Assembly (NCBI RefSeq): GCF_046630315.1
Contig: NZ_LQBD01000035.1
Coordinates: 124,001-188,000, forward strand
Direction: 5' to 3'
Source of the DNA: Brucella anthropi_A
GTDB taxonomy: Bacteria > Pseudomonadota > Alphaproteobacteria > Rhizobiales > Rhizobiaceae
Length of the DNA stretch: 64,000 nucleotides
Of this stretch, positions 1 through 9,467 are shown in pieces (position 1 is the first letter of the stretch; each line of letters opens with the position of its first letter). A program made the translations under genes and the position numbers. A model generated the notes under the pieces. It was not told where the DNA came from and searched no databases. It worked only from the letters and a program-made list of their open reading frames with translations.

Positions 1-130
1 GATACATAAGTCCTCCTTATGCATGATAATCGAGGTTCAATTGGAAAACAAAGATTTTCCGGCGCATACCTATAGGCAGAGTTTAACGGGCAACGGTCTC
101 CCACCGCTGCTTCATTCGATAGGTGAGATC

Positions 131-355
131 ATGAAAAACCTCGATTCTGCCTGCGCAACCGCCACAATGTCCCCCACCTGCCCCGAGGCTGGCAACGGCT
201 GGAGCGTCCTGTTTTCACGCCTGTTTTCCCGCAAACGGGCCCATGTCGTCATCACCGAACATTCGCCGGAATATCTCCTGCGGGATATCGGCATCGCTGA
301 CGGACGCACGCAATATTATTCGCGGGACGGCCATAAGCTGCCCGAATGGCGGTAA
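131..355 (+). CDS. DUF1127 (YjiS-like) small protein
   Basis: A 74-residue protein whose C-terminal half carries the DUF1127 core around SPEYLLRDIGI, a short basic/amphipathic helical motif common in Rhizobiales. Members elsewhere include small RNA-binding or regulatory proteins, but no function can be assigned here. I chose the ATG at 131 over the one at 23 because AGGTGAG sits about 8 bases upstream, and the extra N-terminal residues of the longer reading do not look like this family. The gene converges on the GntR regulator with only a few bases between the stops. Nothing recognisable lies in bases 1-130 apart from what is probably the promoter region. Confidence 0.75.
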   Translation: MKNLDSACATATMSPTCPEAGNGWSVLFSRLFSRKRAHVVITEHSPEYLLRDIGIADGRTQYYSRDGHKLPEWR

Positions 356-360
356 CTGTG

Positions 361-1026
361 TCAGCCGCTGATGACGGCAAAGCCCCGCGCCTTGAGGCCG
401 CGCCGGTCCTCGTGCAGATTGCTGACGAGGCGGCTGCGGCTTCCCTCCAGATGGGCGCGCATCAAGGCCGCCGCCCTGTCGGCATCGCCTTCGCGCACCG
501 CGTCCAGAATAGCGCGGTGCTCGGCCCATGCGCGGGCGAGCGCCGCCGCGTCGCGCACCTCCAGCCAGCGCGCCCGTGAAAGGCGCTGCATGGCATCGCG
601 CACGCCGCGGCTGAGAAACTCATTGCCGGACAATCGCGCCAGTTCGATATGAAAATCCATGCCGATACGGTGCCATTCCTCGCGTGAGGTTTCGGCATCG
701 CAGCTATCCAGCATGGCTGCAATCGGTTCCACGTGGCTGCGATCCTCAAGCGCGCAGGTGAGTTTCAACGCGGCAATTTCCAGCGCTTCGCGATAGACGC
801 CGATCTGCTCGATTTCGCCAAGATTGATCGGCGAGACCGTCCAGCCGCGCCCTTCGCGGCAGATGAGCCCCTCCGCCTCCAGCCGCAGGAGTGCGGCCCG
901 GATCGGCGTGCGCGAAGCGGAAAACCGCGCCTCGATCCAGCGCTCGGTCAGCCGTTCGCCCGGCCCCAGTTCCAGCCCGAGGATCATGTCGCGAAGCTGC
1001 GTCTCAACCTGCCTCATCTGTGACAT
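361..1026 (-). CDS. GntR-family regulator with FCD domain
   Basis: A 221-residue protein with an N-terminal winged helix-turn-helix (about residues 8-70, including TERWIEARFSASRTPIRAAL) and a C-terminal all-helical FCD ligand-binding domain (about 80-205). This is the FadR/VanR type, which normally senses an organic acid. A TTG at 1068 would add 14 residues, but the ATG at 1026 has GGAG about 11 bases upstream and matches the usual family start. The gene is divergent from the MFS exporter and shares a 118-base promoter region containing a palindrome, so it probably represses that exporter, itself, or both. The effector is unknown. Confidence 0.85.
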   Translation of the reverse strand: MSQMRQVETQLRDMILGLELGPGERLTERWIEARFSASRTPIRAALLRLEAEGLICREGRGWTVSPINLGEIEQIGVYREALEIAALKLTCALEDRSHVEPIAAMLDSCDAETSREEWHRIGMDFHIELARLSGNEFLSRGVRDAMQRLSRARWLEVRDAAALARAWAEHRAILDAVREGDADRAAALMRAHLEGSRSRLVSNLHEDRRGLKARGFAVISG

Positions 1027-1101
1027 TGGCGACCATTCTCCATCCTGTATCCGCGCCACGATTGACAAGCCGGTTCAACAGGCGCATTCATGCATGCCGT
1101 T

Positions 1102-1122
1102 TTGGTATCCCAAATTGGAATA
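1102..1122. promoter_or_regulatory. Candidate GntR operator between gntR and MFS gene
   Basis: The stretch contains TTGGTATCCCAA (1102-1113) and an overlapping imperfect 17-bp palindrome TATCCCAAATTGGAATA (1106-1122) centred on CCAAATTGG. FCD-type GntR regulators usually bind short palindromes in divergent promoters. The site lies about 23 bases before the MFS start and 76 bases before the regulator start. That it is the operator is inference. Confidence 0.5.
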
Positions 1123-1144
1123 CATTGCAATCGCGAGACATGAC

Positions 1145-2386
1145 ATGAGCACCGCCCAAGCCGCCGCCAGGGACGAAACTGCCGACGAAAACCACGAACG
1201 CTACTGGAAGCAGAACCTGTTGATCTGCCTCATCGGTTCCTTCACGACGCTCATTGCCATGTCGCTTCTCCTGCCCTTCCTGCCGCTTTATGTGGAGCAA
1301 TTGGGCGTCGCCGATCACGCGGCCATCGTGCAATGGTCTGGCATCGCCTATGGCGCGACCTTTCTGGCCGCAGCCTTCGTTGCGCCGCTCTGGGGCAGGC
1401 TCGGCGACCGCTATGGGCGCAAGCTGATGCTGATCCGCGCCAGCCTCGGCATGGCCATCGCCATGTCGCTGATCGGCATGGTGACAAGCGTGTGGCAACT
1501 GGTGGCGCTGCGGCTTTTCGTGGGCATTGCGGGCGGCTATTCGTCGGGTTCGATGATCCTCGTCGCCACGCAGACGCCAAAGGAAAAGACCGGCTGGGCG
1601 CTGGGCGCGCTTTCGGCGGGCATCATGGCCGGCAATCTGGCCGGTCCGCTGCTCGGCGGCGCACTGCCGCCGCTGATCGGCATCCGCGCCACCTTCTGGC
1701 TGGCGGGCGGCGTGATCTTCCTCACATTCCTGGCCACGACCTTTCTGATCCGCGAGGAACGCAAGCCGCCAAAGCCAACCAGCGAACAGAAGGCGCAATC
1801 CATCTGGGCCGCGATCCCCGACAGAAAACCGGTCATCGCCATGCTGGTGACGGGCATGCTGCTGCTTTTCGCCAATATGTCGATCGAGCCGATCATCACC
1901 GTCTATGTGATGCAGCTGATGGACGACCAGACGAAAGTGACACTCATCTCCGGCGTGGTGATGGCTGCGGCGGCGCTGGGCAGCATCCTGTCGTCCTCGC
2001 GGTTGGGGCGCCTTGCCGACCGCATCGGCCACACGCGCGTCATCATCGGGGCGCTGTCGGTTTCCGCGCTGCTTTTGATCCCGCAGGCATTCGTGACGCA
2101 AGCCTGGCAGCTGATCGGCCTGCGTTTTCTGATGGGGCTGGCGCTGGGCGGTCTCCTGCCCTGCATCACCAGCGTCATAAGGCACAATGTCCCCGACCGT
2201 GTGGCGGGCGGCATTCTGGGCTATTCCGTCTCGGCGCAATATGTGGGCCAAGTTGCCGGCCCCGTCGCTGGCGGTTTCGTCGGCGGTCACTTCGGCATGC
2301 GGGCGGTCTTTCTCGGCACATGCCTGATGATGGCGGCCGGCGCGATGTACAACTGGGCCGTCCTGCGGCGCGCCTCACGCCGATAG
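1145..2386 (+). CDS. MFS drug/metabolite efflux transporter
   Basis: A 413-residue major facilitator with about 12 hydrophobic segments. After TM2 comes the signature loop GRLGDRYGRKLML, repeated in weaker form in the second half as GRLADRIGHTRV. The TetA/multidrug-like organisation suggests proton-coupled export of a small molecule from the cytoplasm. The open frame extends to 824, but that part is only the antisense of the regulator; translation most likely begins at MSTAQAA (1145). It is divergently paired with the GntR regulator, suggesting substrate-induced expression. The stop codon lies inside a palindromic repeat. The substrate is unknown. Confidence 0.85.
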   Translation: MSTAQAAARDETADENHERYWKQNLLICLIGSFTTLIAMSLLLPFLPLYVEQLGVADHAAIVQWSGIAYGATFLAAAFVAPLWGRLGDRYGRKLMLIRASLGMAIAMSLIGMVTSVWQLVALRLFVGIAGGYSSGSMILVATQTPKEKTGWALGALSAGIMAGNLAGPLLGGALPPLIGIRATFWLAGGVIFLTFLATTFLIREERKPPKPTSEQKAQSIWAAIPDRKPVIAMLVTGMLLLFANMSIEPIITVYVMQLMDDQTKVTLISGVVMAAAALGSILSSSRLGRLADRIGHTRVIIGALSVSALLLIPQAFVTQAWQLIGLRFLMGLALGGLLPCITSVIRHNVPDRVAGGILGYSVSAQYVGQVAGPVAGGFVGGHFGMRAVFLGTCLMMAAGAMYNWAVLRRASRR

Positions 2387-2424
2387 AGCGCGTTTCGATC
2401 TGATTGGATCAGATCGGCGCTCTA
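2384..2424. repeat. Palindromic repeat / hairpin after MFS gene
   Basis: An inverted repeat TAGAGCG...CGCTCTA with an inner perfect stem GATCTGAT/ATCAGATC around TTGG. It begins on the TAG stop of the MFS gene, so transcripts would end in a strong hairpin. It looks like one of the small palindromes scattered in Rhizobiales genomes. The rest of the 2425-2614 gap is AT-rich and probably holds the promoter of the next gene. Confidence 0.7.
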
Positions 2425-2614
2425 ACTTCCTATCATTCAAACATAATCTTATCGATCCTCGTTTCACGCCGGTCGGATTATGTTCTAAATCCGGCCTAAC
2501 AGATCGCCCGCAAGTTTCGATATGTAAATAATTTCCGGCTCAACATTGTTATTTTATAATTTAAATCTCTATTATAAAAATATATCCGTGAATAAACATC
2601 AGGAGAAATGAATT

Positions 2615-2806
2615 ATGAAAAAGTTTATTTTTGCACTTTCACTACCTGTACTTGTCATGACATCCTATGTTTCTGCCGCGACCGCAGCTTCGGCCGTAAA
2701 AACAAGCAATTCCATCGTGTGCATCCCGGCAGGTGAGGATGAACCGGACTGGAACTGCGTCAAAGCATGCATTGCAAATGGCGGCACATTGCAGCAATGC
2801 TATTGA
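2615..2806 (+). CDS. Small secreted cysteine-containing protein
   Basis: A 63-residue protein with a clear signal peptide (MKKF, then a hydrophobic run, then SAATAAS, likely cleaved near residue 26). The mature part is about 38 residues with four cysteines, including WNCVKAC and a terminal CY, suggesting a disulfide-bonded periplasmic peptide. AGGAGA lies about 10 bases before the ATG. I recognise no family. It stands alone, followed by a perfect hairpin that can act as its terminator. Confidence 0.65.
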   Translation: MKKFIFALSLPVLVMTSYVSAATAASAVKTSNSIVCIPAGEDEPDWNCVKACIANGGTLQQCY

Positions 2807-2835
2807 TTGATGACGACTGCACTTTCATGAAATGA

Positions 2836-2870
2836 TTTCCAGCAAAAGCGTTTTACGCTTTTGCTGGAAA
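2836..2870. terminator. Perfect 15-bp stem hairpin, bidirectional terminator candidate
   Basis: TTTCCAGCAAAAGCG and its exact complement flank a 5-base spacer, between the small secreted protein gene and the convergent SDR gene. The A/T-rich stem base gives a run of T on both strands. The same CAGCAAAAG-like words occur at the edge of the longer repeats at 12.8 kb, so it may also be a repeat-family member. Confidence 0.6.
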
Positions 2871-2874
2871 TTCT

Positions 2875-3624
2875 TTAAATGGAATACCCGCCGTCGATAT
2901 TAAGCGCGGTGCCCGTCACCATGGAGGCGGCGTCCGAGGCCAGCCAGAGCGCGGCTTCCGCCACATCCTCCGGCGTCGAAAACCGATTGAGAGGAATGGT
3001 GCGCTTCAGCGCCGCGCGCGCCTCCGGCGTATCTTCGTCCAGAAACAGCTTCAGCCCCTCGCCGTCGCTTTCGGCGGGGCAGATACAGTTGACGCGGATA
3101 TTCTTCTCCGCCAGCTCCAGTGCCATTGCCTTGGTCGCGCTGATAATCCAGCCCTTCGACGCGCTGTACCAGACAAGCCCCTTGCGTGGGCGCAGCGCGG
3201 TTGCCGAAGCCGTGTTGATGATGACGCCGCCGCCCTGATGCTCCATGATCGGCACAATGATCTGCGTGGAATAATAAAGCGCCTTCATATTGACGGCGGC
3301 AATCAGGTCGAAACTGTCCTCCGTCACGTCCGTCAGCGGCATGTTGCGATGCGTAAAACCGGCATTGTTGGCCATGATGTCGATGCGCCCGAACGCTTCG
3401 AAAGCCGTGCGCGCCACGCGCTCCATATCGTCCTTGCGCGACACATCCGCCTGCACGGAAAGACTGTCGCTGCCGATATCGGCAAGCTCGTCCTCGACAC
3501 GCTTTACATTCACGTCGGCGAGAATGACTTTTGCGCCTTCGGCTGCAAACCGGCGCGCCATGCCCGAACCGAAGCCCGAACCGGCGCCGGTGATGATTGC
3601 GACCTTGTCCTGCAACCTTTTCAT
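2875..3624 (-). CDS. Short-chain dehydrogenase/reductase
   Basis: A 249-residue classical SDR. The N-terminal dinucleotide motif is TGAGSGFG, NNAG is at about residue 85, the catalytic Ser-Tyr-Lys appears as S...YSASKG, and the C-terminal end (DGGYSI) is typical of FabG-like enzymes. It should catalyse NAD(P)-dependent oxidation or reduction of an alcohol/ketone in the cytosol. The ATG at 3624 has AAGGAG upstream, so the 12 extra residues of the open frame are not used. It is monocistronic and divergent from zwf by about 270 bases, which hold no other gene. The substrate cannot be told from sequence. Confidence 0.85.
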   Translation of the reverse strand: MKRLQDKVAIITGAGSGFGSGMARRFAAEGAKVILADVNVKRVEDELADIGSDSLSVQADVSRKDDMERVARTAFEAFGRIDIMANNAGFTHRNMPLTDVTEDSFDLIAAVNMKALYYSTQIIVPIMEHQGGGVIINTASATALRPRKGLVWYSASKGWIISATKAMALELAEKNIRVNCICPAESDGEGLKLFLDEDTPEARAALKRTIPLNRFSTPEDVAEAALWLASDAASMVTGTALNIDGGYSI

Positions 3625-3896
3625 GTCATTCTCCTTTTGAGCATTTCCCGTAAAGTGCAATCACTTGAATCCAGATTATTTGTTTCAATATGGCGTTAAG
3701 AGCCTGAGCCAGAATGAACATGTCATGTATGCACAACCGATTAATCCGTCAATTCTGGCAGTTCGCTTTCACTTTCACGGGAATACGCATCGCGGCTGTT
3801 GAATTTAAATCGATTAGATAATAGACAAGGGCGGCGCGAAAATCGCATGCTGCCCACATACGGACTGATTTGCGCAAGAAGAGAAGAGAGCGATAG

Positions 3897-5372
3897 ATGA
3901 CCAGCCAGACAATTCCGGTAGATCCCTTCGACTGCATCGTTTTTGGCGGCACGGGCGACCTCGCCGAGCGCAAGCTTATCCCTGCACTCTATCATCGCCA
4001 GCGCGCAGGCCAGATTTCCGACCCGACGCGCATCATCGGCGCATCGCGCAGCGCCATAAGCGATGACGAATATCGCCAGTTCGCACGCAATGCCATCCAC
4101 GAGCATGTGAAGGCCGAGGAAGTCGACGAGAAGGAAGTCGACACGTTTCTCGCCCGCCTCAGCTATGTGGCCGTCGACGCCAAGTCCGAGGAGGGCTGGG
4201 ATGCGCTCAAGACCCTGATCGGCAAGAAGCCGGAAAAGATCCGCGCCTTTTACCTCGCCGTCAGCCCCACGCTCTTTGGCGATATCGCCACGCGCCTGAA
4301 GGCGCATGGCCTGATTACCCGCGACACGCGCATCATCGTGGAAAAGCCGATCGGCCGTGATCTGGAATCCGCCATGGCGCTCAACGATACGCTGGGCAGC
4401 GTTTTCCGCGAGGACCAGATTTTCCGCATCGACCATTATCTCGGCAAGGAAACCGTGCAGAACCTGATGGCGCTGCGCTTTGCCAATGCGCTTTATGAGC
4501 CGCTGTGGAATTCGGCCCATATCGACCATGTGCAGATCACCGTCGCCGAAGCCGTCGGCCTGGAAGGGCGCGCTGGCTATTACGACAAGGCGGGCGCATT
4601 GCGCGACATGGTGCAGAACCATATTCTCCAGCTTCTCTGCCTTGTTGCGATGGAGCCGCCTTCATCGATCGAAGCCGATGCTGTCCATGACGAGAAGGTC
4701 AAGGTTCTGCGGTCCTTGCAGCCGATCACCAGCCTCAATGTGGAAGATGTGACGGTGCGCGGCCAGTATCGCGCCGGTGCCTCGGCAGGCGGTCCGGTGC
4801 GCGGCTATCTGGAAGACCTCGAAAGCGAAACCAGCAACACCGAAACCTTTGTGGCGCTGAAGGCGGAAATCGCCAACTGGCGCTGGGCGGGCGTGCCGTT
4901 CTATCTGCGCACCGGCAAGCGGCTTGCCACGCGCGTTTCGGAAATCGTCGTTACCTTCAAGCCGATCCCGCATTCCATCTTCGGGGAAAGTGCCGGCAAG
5001 GTGGTGGCCAACCAGCTTGTCATCCGTCTCCAGCCGGATGAAGGCGTGAAGCAGTGGCTGATGATCAAGGACCCGGGCCCCGGCGGCATGCGCCTGCGCC
5101 ACATGCCGCTGGATATGAGCTTTGCCCAGTCTTTCAGCGAGCGCAATCCGGATGCCTATGAACGCCTGATCATGGATGTGGTGCGCGGCAACCAGACGCT
5201 CTTCATGCGCCGCGACGAGGTCGAGGCGGCATGGCGCTGGGTCGATCCGATCCTCCAGGGGTGGGAGTTGAACAGCCAGCCCGTGCAGGGCTACACAGCA
5301 GGAACATGGGGCCCGTCATCGTCCATCGCGCTCATCGAGCGTGACGGGCGCACATGGCACGAAAGCCTGTAA
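3897..5372 (+). CDS. zwf: Glucose-6-phosphate 1-dehydrogenase
   Basis: A 491-residue protein of normal length for the family. The NADP fingerprint GGTGDLAERKLIPALY is at residues 14-29. The catalytic signature RIDHYLGKE, with the active-site His, is near residue 180. The C-terminal dimer domain is complete. It oxidises glucose-6-phosphate to 6-phosphogluconolactone, feeding the Entner-Doudoroff and pentose phosphate pathways. It is the first gene of a zwf-pgl-edd operon, with pgl only 22 bases downstream. AGAAGAGAG precedes the ATG. Confidence 0.97.
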   Translation: MTSQTIPVDPFDCIVFGGTGDLAERKLIPALYHRQRAGQISDPTRIIGASRSAISDDEYRQFARNAIHEHVKAEEVDEKEVDTFLARLSYVAVDAKSEEGWDALKTLIGKKPEKIRAFYLAVSPTLFGDIATRLKAHGLITRDTRIIVEKPIGRDLESAMALNDTLGSVFREDQIFRIDHYLGKETVQNLMALRFANALYEPLWNSAHIDHVQITVAEAVGLEGRAGYYDKAGALRDMVQNHILQLLCLVAMEPPSSIEADAVHDEKVKVLRSLQPITSLNVEDVTVRGQYRAGASAGGPVRGYLEDLESETSNTETFVALKAEIANWRWAGVPFYLRTGKRLATRVSEIVVTFKPIPHSIFGESAGKVVANQLVIRLQPDEGVKQWLMIKDPGPGGMRLRHMPLDMSFAQSFSERNPDAYERLIMDVVRGNQTLFMRRDEVEAAWRWVDPILQGWELNSQPVQGYTAGTWGPSSSIALIERDGRTWHESL

Positions 5373-5394
5373 TTCTGCTTTGGAAAGGAATGGA

Positions 5395-6093
5395 ATGAGC
5401 ATCGAACGGCATGATTTTACCAGCGGAACGGAACTGGCGCAGGCACTGTCGGAAGCCATTGCGAACAAGCTGAATGCCGCCATTGCAGACCGGGGACAGG
5501 CCACGCTTGCCGTCTCCGGCGGCACCACGCCGCTCAAGCTGTTCGAGGTGCTCTCCCGCAAGATGATCGACTGGAACCTCGTCACGATCACCCTGGTGGA
5601 CGAGCGTTTTGTAGCCGTTGAAAGCGACCGCTCCAACGAAAAGCTGGTGCGCGCGCATCTTTTGCGCGATCATGCGGGCGTGGCCCGGTTCGTCGGCCTG
5701 TACAATCCGGCGGCAACGGTCGAAACGGCTGCACTGGCCGCCGCAAGCCGTATCGATGCGTTGCGCCGTCCGTTCGACGTGGTGGTGCTTGGCATGGGCA
5801 ATGACGGTCATACCGCCTCCTTCTTCCCCAATGCCGACCGGCTCGATCAGGCGATCGATCCGGCAACGCGGGCGCTCGTGCTGCCGATCTACGCCGAGGG
5901 AGCCGGCGAAAAGCGCCTCACGCTCACCCTTCCCATCATCGCTGAAGCCGAAATGCTGGTTCTGCATATTGAAGGCGCTGCCAAGCAGGCAACGCTGGAG
6001 AAAGCGCTTTCCGGCGATGACGAGAATGAAATGCCCGTGCGCGCTGTCTTCCACCATGCCCGCACACCGATCCAGCTTTACTGGACGAGCTAA
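5395..6093 (+). CDS. pgl: 6-phosphogluconolactonase
   Basis: A 232-residue protein with the family motifs SGGTTPLKLFE (about 40-50), VDERFV (about 66-71) and GMGNDGHTASFFP (about 130-142). It hydrolyses the lactone made by Zwf to 6-phosphogluconate. GGAAAGGAATGG before the ATG at 5395 fixes the start; the upstream 18 codons overlap the end of zwf. The stop codon begins a short palindromic repeat that separates it from edd. Confidence 0.95.
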   Translation: MSIERHDFTSGTELAQALSEAIANKLNAAIADRGQATLAVSGGTTPLKLFEVLSRKMIDWNLVTITLVDERFVAVESDRSNEKLVRAHLLRDHAGVARFVGLYNPAATVETAALAAASRIDALRRPFDVVVLGMGNDGHTASFFPNADRLDQAIDPATRALVLPIYAEGAGEKRLTLTLPIIAEAEMLVLHIEGAAKQATLEKALSGDDENEMPVRAVFHHARTPIQLYWTS

Positions 6094-6164
6094 AGCGCAT
6101 CCCGAAAAGTGTGAAACGGCTTTCGAACAAGATGCGTTTGAAAACAAAGAGATAGAGCATTTCA
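6091..6164. repeat. Rhizobiales-type short intergenic palindrome (RIME-like)
   Basis: A roughly 74-base element starting on the pgl stop (AAAGCGCATCCCGAAAAGTG), with internal partial palindromy (GCGCATC/GATGCGTTT). It resembles the mosaic repeats that I recall as abundant in Rhizobiaceae and Brucella. It lies within the zwf-pgl-edd operon, where it would fold in the mRNA and could set relative edd levels. Family membership is by recall only. Confidence 0.55.
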
Positions 6165-6192
6165 ACAGGCCAGTTTGGCACAGGTGATACCC

Positions 6193-8016
<1,824 letters not shown>

Positions 8017-8033
8017 AAAGCCCAAATGAAATT

Positions 8034-8067
8034 AAGGCGAAACAGTGATTCACACTGTTTTGCCCTT
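8034..8067. terminator. Hairpin between convergent edd and folD
   Basis: AAGGCGAAACAGTG pairs with CACTGTTTTGCCCTT across a short loop (one G-T mismatch). It lies 17 bases after the edd stop and 50 bases from the folD stop, and fits a bidirectional terminator. Confidence 0.6.
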
Positions 8068-8118
8068 CAAACCATCAAAAATGGAATGAAACTGCGCAAA
8101 AAGCGCCGTTCAATTGTG

Positions 8119-9018
8119 TCAAAAAACCGGCTTTTTCACGCCAGCCGTGCGGCAGGCCGAGGTGAGCGTGTTTGCCATCAGCATGGCGATGGTCATCGGA
8201 CCGACGCCGCCTGGGACCGGCGTGATCGCTCCGGCGACCTTTTCAGCTTCCGCAAAATCGACATCGCCAACCAGCCGCGTCTTGCCCTCGCCCCGTTCCG
8301 GCGCCGGAATGCGGTTGATGCCGACATCGATCACCGTTGCGCCGGGCTTGACCCAATCGCCCTTGACCATTTGCGAACGCCCGACCGCAGCCACCAGAAT
8401 GTCCGCCGTGCGCGCAATCGCGGGCAGGTCCTTCGTGCGGCTGTGCGCGACCGTAACGGTGGCATTGGCGGCGAGCAGAAGATTGAACATCGGCTTGCCG
8501 ACGATGTTGGAACGCCCGATCACCACGGCATTGAGCCCCGAAAGATCGCGGCGATGGACGCGCTCGATCATGATCATTGCGCCTGCTGGCGTGCAGGGAA
8601 CGAAAGCCGTTTCAACCTCGCCGGTGCCAAGCTTGCCGACATTGATGAAATGGAAACCGTCGACATCCTTGTCGGGAGAAATCGTCTGGATCACCCGGCC
8701 TGAATCGATGTGCTTCGGCAGCGGCAACTGCACCAGAATGCCATGGATCGCGGGATCATTGTTGAGGCTCTCGATCAGGTCGAGAAGCTCCTGTTCCGAC
8801 GCCGTTTCCGGCAGGTCGTGCTGAACGGAGTGAAAGCCGCATTCCTTGGCCTTCCGGCTCTTGGAAGCCACATAAACCTGGCTTGCCGGGTCTTCGCCGA
8901 CAATCACCACCGCAATGCCGGGCACGATGCCGGTGGCGGCCACCAGCTTTTCGGTCTCCGTCTTCACCGTGGAAACCACATCCTCGGCGAGCTTCTTGCC
9001 ATCTATCAATTGAGCCAT
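8119..9018 (-). CDS. folD: Bifunctional methylene-THF dehydrogenase/methenyl-THF cyclohydrolase
   Basis: A 299-residue protein with the FolD signatures: VGEDPASQVYVASKSRK near residue 41 (catalytic Lys region), QLPLPKHI, the dinucleotide site GRSNIVGKP, and the C-terminal PVPGGVGPMT. It interconverts 5,10-methylene-, methenyl- and 10-formyl-tetrahydrofolate in one-carbon metabolism, using NADP. The ATG at 9018 (MAQLIDGKK) matches family starts. It is monocistronic, followed downstream by the hairpin shared with edd. Confidence 0.96.
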   Translation of the reverse strand: MAQLIDGKKLAEDVVSTVKTETEKLVAATGIVPGIAVVIVGEDPASQVYVASKSRKAKECGFHSVQHDLPETASEQELLDLIESLNNDPAIHGILVQLPLPKHIDSGRVIQTISPDKDVDGFHFINVGKLGTGEVETAFVPCTPAGAMIMIERVHRRDLSGLNAVVIGRSNIVGKPMFNLLLAANATVTVAHSRTKDLPAIARTADILVAAVGRSQMVKGDWVKPGATVIDVGINRIPAPERGEGKTRLVGDVDFAEAEKVAGAITPVPGGVGPMTIAMLMANTLTSACRTAGVKKPVF

Positions 9019-9147
9019 AGCGAGCGCTCCGTTCTTTCGTGATTGTCTGGGAGATACGCGACATCTTTTCCGTACACATGCCCATAAGCGTCATGGCGCC
9101 CGATGACAATTGGCGAATGCGTGACAATGCAGGATTTTATGGGGTTT

Positions 9148-9300
9148 TAGAGCATTTTCGAGCCAAAAGTGCGAAGCGCCTACGCGGGGAAATCAGTCCA
9201 CTGGACTGATTTCTGATCCCGCTTCGATGCGTAGGATAATGCGTGAAAACAAATAGATAGAGCGGTTCCGGCGATTCCATTTAAACCGGAACCGCTCTAG
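9148..9300. repeat. Family-A palindromic repeat, copy 1
   Basis: A roughly 150-bp element running from AGAGCATTTTCG to GGAACCGCTCTAG. It contains the inner palindrome ATCAGTCCACTGGACTGAT and an outer stem AGAGCGGTTCCGG...CCGGAACCGCTCT. A copy in reverse orientation lies at 12714-12864 and a diverged one at 19836-19986. It sits between folD and the Wzz-like gene. Confidence 0.85.
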
Positions 9301-9448
9301 CATTACAGTTGCAAATTCGTCAGGCCGTGGCGAAAAGAGTGATTTTCGAGTACCGGAGCGGAGCGTACTTAAAGGTACGTGAGCACCGGAGCGCAGACAA
9401 ATAGCTCTTTGCAGCCCGGCATCACGAAGAATGCAACTGTAATGCTAG
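9297..9448. repeat. Second palindromic repeat unit abutting copy 1
   Basis: CTAGCATTACAGTTGCA at 9297 is matched by its complement TGCAACTGTAATGCTAG at 9432-9448, enclosing about 118 bases that contain a small palindrome (GTACTTAAAGGTAC). Together with the family-A element it fills the 9127-9467 gap. No gene is evident there. Confidence 0.75.
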
Positions 9449-9467
9449 GCTGTAGTGACGAATGAAC

